64,000 nt of DNA, taken from contig JABAKD010000023.1 of assembly GCA_012845835.1 (NCBI GenBank), forward strand, positions 496,001 through 560,000, read 5' to 3'. The stretch is from Undaria pinnatifida (Eukaryota; Sar; Phaeophyceae; Laminariales; Alariaceae). Numbering within the stretch: the stretch's first letter is position 1; every line of letters begins with the position of its first letter. The position numbers were made by a program, and so were the translations under genes. The notes beneath the pieces are model-generated. The model had not been told where the DNA came from, did not search any database, and saw only the letters and a list, made by a program, of their open reading frames with translations. This document shows positions 10,600 to 20,050 of the stretch, piece by piece.

Positions 10600-12230
10600 T
10601 ACAAGGTGTACCTCTCTCTGGTGGGGGTGTCGCACCTCGTTGCACCGCCGTTGCACCCGGAGGTTGGACTGAACAGCCCCGTTTTGAACATGCTTTTTGG
10701 ATGCTGTGGAAACCTTCTTCTACGATTTATCGTTTATCGTTTATCGTTTCGGAACTCGGAACTCCTAACTCTTCGTACCTGCTACAAATACATGACCCTG
10801 CACTCTAATTTCCCAGTATTTTCCCCAACAACGGGAGTACGGCAGTTGAAAAAAGATCACCTGGTACCAGATGCAGCAGTAGACACGCCTCTTCTTGTAT
10901 AGCGCCGGTCGGTTAGGGCTGGTTGCCGCCACAGCGCGTGGTACTTCGGTAGGCAAACCAGGAAAAAAACACTCTTGGCACTTGGAAATATGCCAGGTAC
11001 CTGGTAGCAGGGTCGGATACTGCCGGTATTTCCGGCTTTCAATATTGGCGCGCGTAACTTTGTTCTTGTCTGGGCCGCATACATCCACCGCACTCCGCCT
11101 CGCAGCCAGGCATCTAGACTGTATGTAGGTGACGAGTACATATACCATAGCTGAAGCTCTGCCGTGACACGACTACTGCTGCAGTGACCGCCACAGGCCG
11201 TCGATGTTGGCGTCGTCAAGCCGTCGCGATCCGAGTAAACACGAGAACGAGCGCTGCGCAGCTAGCTGTATGTACGACGCACCGTTACCGTGTCCCTTTG
11301 GACGTGAAAGTGAGCGCTGGTTTGATGTTCGTGTACTTACGTATATGATCGCTATAGTCTAGACTATATTTCCGACAACTTAGGCATTTTGATTTTGTCA
11401 TACCACTCCTCCTGGCTGAAACATAGATAGGTTGTTGGTGTTGTATGCTGTAGCATGGCCGATGTGGTGACACCCGCACTACTACTACTGCTGTGCTGTA
11501 CTGTGGCAGAACAATCTTCCTAAAAAACGACTGATCACATCTTCTAAAAAAAAACGTCCTTATTTTGTCTCAGACAGAGGGTGCGCCCGGGGATTGGAAT
11601 AGCATAGTCTACACCTCACATCAAAAATGGTCAGAATGGGAAATGCCGCCCGGCTGGGTGGAGTCTCTAAAACCATAGTCTAGTCTAGTCTATGATGAAA
11701 AATAAATGGAAAAAATCGAGAAATAATTTTAGTCTAGACTACTTGTTTTATTATTCTAAATCGTCCTGGGATCACAGCGCTCCGGTTAGTGTTCCATTCT
11801 GACCAGTTTTTTGGTGTGAGGTGTCCAAAAAGGACTGCCCGGGCGCCCTCGGCGCCATACTACATAGATTGCATAAAAACAAAATAATGTACCGGGTAAC
11901 ACACGTACTCGGATAGGCTTATCTGTGAGGTGGCATCTACATTTTTCTGAAGCTCTTTGTTGAGTCTACATTATTATTGCTTTTCTTACGCAGCTCTGCA
12001 CTTCGGCCCTGAAAAGTTTTCTTTTTGTCAAACACGATGATAATCGATAATCCACCCCTCGATGATGAGCAATTACCCGGCCTAAGAGAGGTGTGCAACA
12101 AGTATTTATAATAGTCTATACATTGGTGGTGGTGTTCCCAAATACATAATAAGGATGTTGTTTATTCAATTTCGCCAAAACACGCGTTACCCATAGTCTA
12201 TAGTCTATACGACTATATATTAGTAAAAAA
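10600..12230. other. No firm gene; short palindromic TAGTCTA motifs
   Basis: Possible upstream exons of the SH3-type gene could lie on the minus strand (for example after an ACATACAG acceptor near 11124), but nothing recognisable is encoded. TATAGTCTAGACTATA, a perfect 16-bp palindrome, is at about 11355, and further TAGTCTA/TAGACTA words are near 11605, 11675, 11733, 12110 and 12195. The rest is AT-rich and featureless. Confidence 0.5.
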
Positions 12231-12234
12231 ATTA

Positions 12235-12975
12235 AAATACAATCCAACCGAGAGATCGATTATTTTGTCGAAACTCATCTTTGCAAGCTGTGTGTGATAC
12301 TCCGATCGCGCGTATTACGGGTTGTGTGCCCTCATTAAGGATATAGGTCGGCAACTCCCCTTGCAACAACAGTGTAGCTATCAGGGTCAACAGGATGATT
12401 TTAGTCAGTCTGTGCGCGGAAACTTTGAAACCCGGGACAAAATCTGACAGCTGTGCGCAGTGGAAGGAAATGCATCAGTTTATCAAGTGAATCCTGTAAG
12501 TCGAATGTCCGGTGAGGGGAGGGCGGAGTTTTATTGGGCGTGGGGGCCTGGTTTTGATCAAAAGGGGCGGGAGGGGGGGGATGGGGGGGAGGGGACGGGT
12601 GGGGCAGGTCAATTTGTGCGTGGAAACTAAAAATATTTCTTGTGGGGGAGGGGGGGGAATGTGGCGGGGGGGGGGCCGGGGGCGGGGGGGAAGGGCTTTA
12701 GGTCGCATGGATGTAGGGATTTGCTATACGCGTGGTGCTAGGTCTAGGCGATGGTGCGGGTGGTGGGGAAGGAGGGGGCGTTGGGGACGGGGGTGGGTGG
12801 GAATTGCAGCAGCGGCATGGACGGCTCTGAAACGATAACGATGCGATATCCAGGGCGTGGAAGTGTTTATTACTCTGGCAGATTTCGATAGTAGGTGGGG
12901 CGTTTAAGCAAGAGGAAGCGAGGGAAAAAAAAAAAAAAGCGGGGGGGGGGAGGGGGGGTTCAAGAGGTTTTTATT
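12235..12975 (+). mobile_element. Family K repeat, full-length copy with G-rich 3' half
   Basis: This 730-bp dispersed repeat has a near-collinear partner at 63105-63835. Shared blocks in order are GTCGAAACTCATCTTTGCAA, GATACTCCGATCGCGCGTAT, GGATATAGGTCGGC, GTAGCTATCAGGGTCAACAG, AAATGCATCAGTTTATCAAG, a G-rich stretch, GATATCCAGGGCGTGGAA and a terminal G-run ending GGGTTCAAG. It has no long conserved frame and no detected terminal inverted repeats. It is probably a non-autonomous transposon. The G runs could form quadruplexes on this strand. Confidence 0.75.
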
Positions 12976-13046
12976 ATATATTACATCGCAGCCCATGATA
13001 CTATCGGTAACAGTAATACCAGTCAGTACTACCACTCTGCTGGTGG

Positions 13047-13352
13047 GTGTATTGTTGGCGCGTTGGGAATGACAGCGCCCACGATTTGTTCATAGAGGCA
13101 TGTTTGCCCGACCCAACAGGTGCTAACGCACATACATGTAGAACGCTTTGGGGGCAAGGTATCGCGACCAAAGAGATGACAAATGCGATGTTATCCACCG
13201 TCCCCGTCAGTGCGCAGCAGTACGATTGCGGGATCGTGTTGTACACCTTCTTTCTATTTATTTACCGAATGAAGTTCGGGAACGACGAGATAGATGTATC
13301 ACCAGTATCCAAGCCGCCCGCGTTGTTTCAAAGACGGCGGGGGATGCTGTAA
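13047..13352 (+). pseudogene. Possible Ulp1/C48 cysteine-protease fragment
   Basis: The frame includes GNDSAHD and, about 60 residues later, VPVSAQQYDCGIVLYTF. This resembles the C-terminal part of Ulp1/SENP (peptidase C48) domains, where an Asp-Ser pair is followed by a Gln and the nucleophile in a Q..DCG motif. The catalytic His (HW) should lie upstream, where sequence derived from the family K repeat ends about 70 bp away, so the fragment is probably truncated. Ulp1 domains occur in host deSUMOylases and also in several DNA transposons. I cannot tell which, and the match rests on one motif. Confidence 0.35.
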
Positions 13353-13796
13353 ACGTTACTCTCTCATTGGGCATTTACGTGTGTTCCCTATGAAGTCCAA
13401 ACGGGAACTTTATACTACAACAACAGTAAAGCTGATGATGATGCGTGTTACATACCATGCATAGTCTAGAGAGGCAGCACTTAGCGGTCAAACTATTTTA
13501 TGTGGGCTCCTTGGCTCAATATCGTCGGGATGGCATTCTTGTTTCTCAACAGACCAAGGCCGCGGTATCGCGGGGGTACCCCGCCTTTATCACCGGGTTT
13601 CGAGCCACTCGCACGAGTGACTCTGTACTCCACGGAGGAAAAGACTTCAGGCGTTATTTTCGGTGCAGCGTAGCTTACCATGGCATTGCGGATACTAAAA
13701 CAGTATGAAAGCTTAGCATCGTTATAAGTAACAGGAGGGTCATTCACACGAGTGACTCCGGGCGACTGTATATATAGTCTATATATATTTATCCTC

Positions 13797-13992
13797 CACC
13801 AGCGGATGGGGAAAAATAAAGCTTAAGCTCACCACATTTCCACGTATCTTCGTACGCGTCGTGTGTCGATTTTTAACTCAGTTGCTTTCGCAACCCAACG
13901 CTAGCTGGCGCACCCTTCGGATCCCACTGTAGCGATAGCGTGGGCTGTCCCTATCAGTGGTCCTCGTTACAACCCCGGCAACGCAAAAAGCT
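13797..13992 (+). repeat. 200-bp dispersed repeat, left member of a distant inverted pair
   Basis: The block runs from ATCCTCC through GGATGGGG, AATAAAGCTTAAGCTCACCA, CGTCGTGTGTCGATTT, CCAACGCTAGCT, GATAGCG, CTGTCCCTATCAG and TCCTCGTTACAACCCCGGCA. The same order is found on the opposite strand at 53413-53614 at about 90 percent identity by eye. It codes for nothing obvious and has no clear pol III boxes. It may be a SINE, a solo terminus or an unknown RNA. Confidence 0.7.
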
Positions 13993-14339
13993 CCCCAAAA
14001 TGAGCCCCCTACCTTTGTCTGCGCCATCAAAAACGTTTTCGTGTACGTAAGGCGTTGTCTTGCTCATCAAAGGTCGCACTTTCAGTTTACGTCAAATCGG
14101 GTCTTAGGACGAGGTATACATTAAGGATGGCGTTTGAGGAGCCTCACAAAGGCAAATAGTTGGTGCAGGCCGCTCATCTCGCTAATCTCGCTACCGTAGT
14201 ATGCATGATTCTGATCCCCACAATTCCAAGGGAGCCTTTTTACGAGGACAGATACCTGCATTTCGAGCGACTTCAAAAAGCCGAGAGCATCCAGGTACCC
14301 GCTTTGAACAACCAAGATAGTATTAAATAGTACCTCGTT

Positions 14340-14520
14340 ATTGCGCTAGTACGTGCCAGGAGGAAATTCTGGCGCTGTGTACAGCGGCAACGGTTACCAC
14401 TGCATGCCGCCACCACAGTGGTTGTTCTCATCTGTGCCAAGCAGTTTCACAGTCGCTACAGCCTGCACGGCGCAGCTCAGCCGTCGCTACCGAGGGACCA
14501 CTACTACTGCAACAAATAGG
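14340..14520 (+). repeat. Dispersed repeat shared with 40.40-40.57 kb
   Basis: CATCTGTGCCAAGC followed, about 60-80 bp later, by GAGGGACCACTACTACTGC occurs here and at about 40480-40560. The sequence between has diverged. Nothing coding is apparent. Confidence 0.45.
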
Positions 14521-14711
14521 TGACATTTGCCTCGCTGGACTCCCCCCTAAAACAACACACACACTCCAACCCCCCCCACACACACTTACCACCAACTCCT
14601 CAAACCGCGCGTCGGTTCCCCTCCTCTTCCAACGCTTAATCTCATGCAGTCGAACACAAGGGCACCCACGACCAAGAGTCTACCGTAGCGCTTGGGTGGA
14701 CGTAGAGGGAC

Positions 14712-14905
14712 GTAGACATGTCATAGCATGCGCCTGGATTCGCGCGAAAATATGTTTGTGTTTCCTCTTGTTTCCGAAAATTTGCTGTTAGAGACGCAAT
14801 CTACGGTCTAGACACGCCATAGCATGCACCTGGACTCGCGCATATATGTGTTAGGGTTCTTGTTTCCGAACCTTTGCTGTTGGACGCAATCTACGGCCTA
14901 GAGAT
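14712..14905 (+). repeat. Tandem duplication, unit about 95 bp
   Basis: Two adjacent units each contain CATAGCATGC, CCTGGA.TCGCGC, TCTTGTTTCCGAA, TTTGCTGTT and GACGCAATCTACGG. The units differ by small indels and substitutions. They are non-coding. Confidence 0.8.
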
Positions 14906-14999
14906 AGGTGCGATATTGTCTCTGAGTCTCCTCGCCTGAGGAGGTTTAGATTATACCTTTCCTAATGCGCAAACAACATTGATTCCGGCTTCAACAAAA

Positions 15000-16800
15000 G
15001 TACTACCCTCCGAGAGATAAAAATCCCATGGTCGAGGCAAGCAACGAAAACGATTTAAAAAAAAATGTCGAAATTGCGACGAATTTGTGGGTTAAGGAGC
15101 TCCGCCAATCATAAACCGCTTCAGCCAGAAAGTGCTACCCCTTTACGACGTACTCACGTTGCGTGTTTCTTCGTATTTTCTTGTTTTTGCCTACCCATCC
15201 CCTATTATATTCGCGCTTTTCAAGTATCCTTCTCCCTTCTCCCTACCTCGATGGAACTACAGAATACCTGAGAACACCACTGTATGTGTGTATTCCTTCA
15301 CGTGAACTGTCCTATATCCCACTCATCGATATCCAGTACGTTATAGCATACCCAGTGTCTGGGCCGATTCATCACCCTATACTTCGAATATCATCCTTAT
15401 GCAAGGATATGTGTGTAAACAAACCCGCTTCGAAAAAAAGAGCCCTAGCCTTCTACTGTGTTCTCAAAGATTGAAAATTGTGGCCAACCAGAAAATACGA
15501 AGTTGTTGCGAAAGGCCCCAAGTCCGGACAGAAACAATGACCAGTCCGCCCAAAAAAAATTATAAACATCACCATTCAAAAACATTACCCAAAATCAATA
15601 ACGCTTCCAACGAACCTGACGACCAACGGCGTCCGTCCACGCACGCCACAAAAAAACATGAAAAAATATCGCTAACAACATAAAAAAAAGCTCATGTTTG
15701 CTAAAAAAATAAAAAATAAAACGAACCCCAGTAAAATTCTCGAGTATTCGGTATCCACGCTTGATCCAGTGCCAAGGCCTTGTATGGGCGACACAGCAAT
15801 TGATCAGACCCATGGCACGGTGTACAGGTACACATCTTTTTTGTGTTTGGGGCTGTTCACCTGAAGAGGTCTGTCTGTACCTTAACTTTCTTGACCTTTC
15901 TCAACCATTCTTGACCCAAAATAATTTATTTGGGTACTGATGAAAACCGCAAACCGAGCAAAAAGAAACATGGCTTATTAATAAAACAAACACTAACGCG
16001 AAGCGAAAAAAAATGACTTTCCGACGAATTTGGGTCAACGCTTTCACTGCTGGAAACCCTTTTTTTTACTAAATTACTTGAAGTAAGTATCTAGGGAGGG
16101 GTTTCGGGGCTCCAACGGGGTTAAGGAGCCTCCGTCAGTCAAAAACCACAAATCCAAGGAGGGCTACCTCAATCGTTGCATGCACTAACACTGCTTCAAA
16201 CCATCTGGTAGTCCCTCTCCTAGCTCGGCAAGAGCTCACGCAGGCTAAAACAAAATGACTGCAAACCTGGGCACATCGGCTAAAACCTCTCCGCCGCTGA
16301 ATGTTATATATGACGCAGTGCAGAGTGTACCAGTCTGATCGGTTGGCCCTGTTAGGCCTACAAAATATATCCCACACGGAGCCCAACTCGGGAAACAGGG
16401 TGTACACACCGCCTACGGCAGAAGTGCACCCATAGTGTTCTTGTTTTTTCTACCGTTGAGGATCTCCGAAAACCACCCGAAAGCTTTTTTTTTCAAAACC
16501 AAAATGAAAGCTGCTATTAGCAAAATCCAAACGAATCCGCTAAAACCCCCGATGAACAAGCACATGGCCTGCTAGGCCTACCAGGTACTCCAACGAAAAA
16601 TATTCAAACAAAAAAGAAAAAACTTTTGACGGAATGGGGTTAAGGACCCTCTTCGACCAGAAACTAACTTCGCCACAAACGCGCTATTCCCCTGTCCTAT
16701 TGTAGCGGGCGTGAAAAGTAGGCACATTCCTGAAGGGGTTAGCCCTTATACAGCTAAGAAATATATATGCGAAGTATCACAGTCTGAATCCAAGTAGTAT
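15000..16800. repeat. Degenerate dispersed repeats (family M) and a MITE copy
   Basis: Several blocks carry a recurring arrangement: an A-run, a CGACGAATTTGGG-like word, GGTTAAGGAGC.CCG.CA, then AAACC and a GCTACC-type word. Examples start near 15060, 16015 and 16620; related blocks are near 21745, 23465 and 28385. A minus-strand family L MITE relative lies at about 16030-16135 (minus-strand start CTTAACCCC). No gene is supported. Confidence 0.5.
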
Positions 16801-16834
16801 ATAACAAAAGAACGTAGGTAGCAAGCCGAGCGCG

Positions 16835-18275
16835 TTGACATCTAGTCCAAGACGAACTCTTAAGTCTATCCCTTCGACGACTTTAGCGAGGATTTCTCTA
16901 CCCCTCCGCGTGAACCCCTTCTTGTCCAACCCGAACTCCCAAATCTATCCCTTCAATAATTCTGGCAAGCGTTTCCCACGTGGCGCAAGATCAGGCAGTA
17001 GTAGTATCGGTGTTTTCGCTGTTCACTTCCTTTCCCTCCACATTCTAATTCATTTTCTCATCTGCTTTCAAGAAATATAGTTTTCGCACTTTCCCCGCAG
17101 CTCCCACCCTTTTCGCGTATCACAGATCAGCGGTCACATAGGCGCCGCCCCCATCCTTGTGGACTGAGCTTGGAGTCGAAACATAATTCGAGTCCGTGCC
17201 TTCGACGATCCTGGTGAGAACTTCTCGGGTAGCGCAAGACCAGGCGATGATGGTGCCGGAGGTTTCGTCGTCCACGTCCTTTCCCTCCACCTCTTGCTCT
17301 GCCTACTCATCTATTTCTAACACCTACAAATATAATATATGGCACCTTTCCCGCAGCTCGCGGCTCCTGCCCTTTTGCGTAACAGAAAACAGGGGCTACG
17401 AATCCACAGCAGCCCCCCTCCTTGTGCATACCTTCCAGTCCAAATCGAACTCCACGCGTATCTCTTCGACGATTCTGGCGAGCACTTGTCGTGAAGCGCA
17501 AGACCGGAAGGTGGTGGTGTCAGAGGTGTCGTTGTCCACGTCCTCTTCCCCTCCATTCCACTGTGCCTGCCCATCCACTTCCAAGCACTATCGTTTTCTT
17601 TCACTTCTCTCGAAGCTCCTTCACACTTTTTGTTTCCAAACACACATCCGGGGTGTTACAAAGCCCCCCCCACCTACTCCTTGTGGATCTTCTAGTTTAG
17701 GCCTAACTCCAAGTCTACCCCCTCGACTACTCTGGGAAGGGATTGTCTTGTGGCGGAACCTCAGCCAGTAACAGTCCCGGAGGTTTCCTCGTGCACGTTC
17801 TTCTCCCCCACCTTCTTCTCCACCGTACAGTCTCCTTCTAATTAATGCGTTCCCGCATTCCCCCCAGCTCCCTTCCTTCTCCGAAACACAGACCCAGGTC
17901 GCATGGCCGCCGCTCTCACGTTGCGGTAACTCTTCTAGTCCAAGCCGGACTCCAACTATGCACATCGATAACCCTGGCGAGGATATCTCGCGTCGCGCAA
18001 GACCCAGGGTTGATATTCATTTCAAGGTTGATGTCGCCGAGCTCCCGGAGCAGGCACCGTCCCCTAACCCCCCCCCCTGCGGCCGTGTTATTGTTTCGCT
18101 ACTCCAAACCAAACTCCAGGGGTATCCCTTCCACGACCCTTGCAAGGACTTCCCGTGTAGCACAAGACCAGGCAGTGATGGTGTCAGAAGTATGGCCGTT
18201 GATGTCTCTCTCTTCCACGATTCGCTGTACCTTTTCGCGGTTGTACCCGTCCTGGCAACGCAAGACAAGAACGCA
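16835..18275 (-). pseudogene. Tandem array of one exon-like unit, partly decayed
   Basis: At least six units on the minus strand encode versions of one motif: an acidic start, (E/D)TS.T(I/T)(T/I)AW, SCATREVLAR(I/V)VEG, then a hydrophobic end such as LEFGL. Open units lie at about 18270-18105 (with ITAWSCATREVLARVVEG), 18040-17945, 17580-17440 and 17300-17180. Units near 17790-17700 and 17045-16930 have TGG-to-TGA stops at the conserved Trp, and a partial unit is near 16920-16840. Coding units of about 110-130 nt alternate with spacers that look like introns: AAG|GTATGC follows one unit, and GAGTAG|GCA or GGGCAG|GCA precedes others. Either this is an exon-duplicated gene in decay or a gene with a long repeated domain. 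I do not recognise the family. Confidence 0.55.
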
Positions 18276-18689
18276 ACAAAACCGGAACTAAAATTGGATC
18301 GTTTTTAAGCCGTGGCAGATGCCATGGTAAGGAAAGCAAGACAAGTAAAAACAAAAAACAAGAAACGACACAAGTATGTGTCGAACACAAAAACCAAAGA
18401 AACGGGAGTACAGTTGGATCCCTCATGGCCGTGCCAGCTGTGAAAAAAAGTAGACCGGACATACATTGTGTCGAACACAAAACTAAAAAAACAACATGGA
18501 ATTAAGGTTGGTTCATTTTCGCCAGTGACAGATGCCACGGCCACGGGAAGAGTGCACCAATTGCGTTAGGGGGGGGGGTTCTCATCTGGGGAGCTCTAAC
18601 CGTCGCCTACCTGTCAAAGTGAATTTAAAAACTGAGAAAGTCCAACCCGATGAACAACATCATTACTTGGGCATGTCTTAGGAATAAAA

Positions 18690-18720
18690 CGAAATATATA
18701 TATATATACACAAGAAAATA
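18690..18720. repeat. Short (TA)n microsatellite
   Basis: About ten TA dinucleotides followed by CACAAGAAAA. It lies in otherwise featureless sequence between the exon-like array and the duplicated glycosyltransferase tail. Confidence 0.7.
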
Positions 18721-18899
18721 TTCTCCAGCGATATATGGGTTCGTGATTGTCGAAACTCAGAAAATATTCTTGGTGCCAGCAGAAAGTGCGCTACCTCTAT
18801 CGTAGCAGGTGTTCTGTTCGGATATATTAAGAGTATGCAGTAAAGGCCCAGGGAGGAGACATACGTTGCCAAGGATTATCGCCGTGGAGGTCTCTATTT

Positions 18900-20050
18900 G
18901 TTTTCCACGATATGCTCGACGCTAGCGTGGCTGTAGCCCCCCAGGGAAAGCAAGAGAAACAACCGAAGCGGCACGACTAGTATATCTCCCATGAACGCTT
19001 CGCATGAACACGTATCGTTCCTCCCATAAACGCGAGATGCATGTAGTGGAGTCATCCCACAGTAGTAGGGTTGCAAATTTTGGGCCAGGACGGTTCTGGA
19101 ACGGTTTTGGAACGGTTCCGGAACTGTTCTGGCCGGTCCAGCTCCTCAAGTGAGAAACTCGCGGTTAGTCTTAACATAGTTACGAGTGTAATGTGTTTTT
19201 GGACTTGGGCATAATCGATACTTGGTCGGGTTGCGCGAACGAAAGCCTTCGAAGTCATGTTTCGGGTGATGTTATGTTGATATTGAGCTAGCTCCTCATG
19301 TTAGGAACTCAGAAACTTCTTAGAATCTGTTGCACAGCTGCCGAAGGATGGCCCCATGTTCATGCATACCTGCCATGCCCGCTTTGTTCTCTCCAAGTAG
19401 TCCTCCGTGCTTCCCAGGTAATGGTTTATCCTCATCTCGGTCACCGGGACATTGTCGCAAATGCATCCGTTAGCGTTGTGCATGCTCTTCAACGGTGGGA
19501 TCACCGCACCCAGTAACGGGTCGTCGGGGGCTAAGTTGACCATAACCTTTAAACATTGGCAATGCAGCGTACATAGCAGAACGAGGAGATGGGGAGAGAA
19601 GCACGGTTACAGAGCGAACGGGTACCAATCTCGCCGACCAGAGAAGCAGATCATATACCTGGTACATATTTATAGGACTCGACCGGAGCATTGTATCCCA
19701 GGCACCCTACAGAGTTGTGCATGCTTCTTAAAGGCGGAATCACCGCAGCCATGGAGGGGTAATCGGGAGCCAAGTTCAGAGTCATCCCAAGGTAGCGATT
19801 GCACTTTTGGGCCATATTTTGTTCCCTAACGTTTGTGCCGTCCTGATTGGTTGATTGATGAAGCTCCTCAAATGAGAAACAACCGGTTAGTCTAAGAGTT
19901 GTCTTGTGAGTATAAGAGTTGTTTTCGAGGACTAAGGCATAGACGCTTGGTCGGGTTGCGCGAAAGAATGCCTTCCAAGTCATGTTTCGGGTGGTGTCGA
20001 TGTTGATGATGTCGATATTGTGTTAACTCCTCGTGTGGGAACCTAATGCA
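18900..20050 (-). pseudogene. Duplicated 3' segment of the glycosyltransferase gene, with decayed exon copies
   Basis: On the minus strand the segment at 20043-19690 resembles 19310-19000 and part of 19545-19370. The frame starting KAF(V/F)RATRPS occurs at about 19252 and 19977, 725 bp apart. The block IPPL(K/R)SMHN occurs at about 19500 and 19740. Only the copy at 19370-19545 keeps the INHYLGSTEDYLERTKR stretch expected of the enzyme; the other becomes unrelated after NAPV. I read this as local segmental duplication that left pseudo-exons inside or after the gene. Confidence 0.55.
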
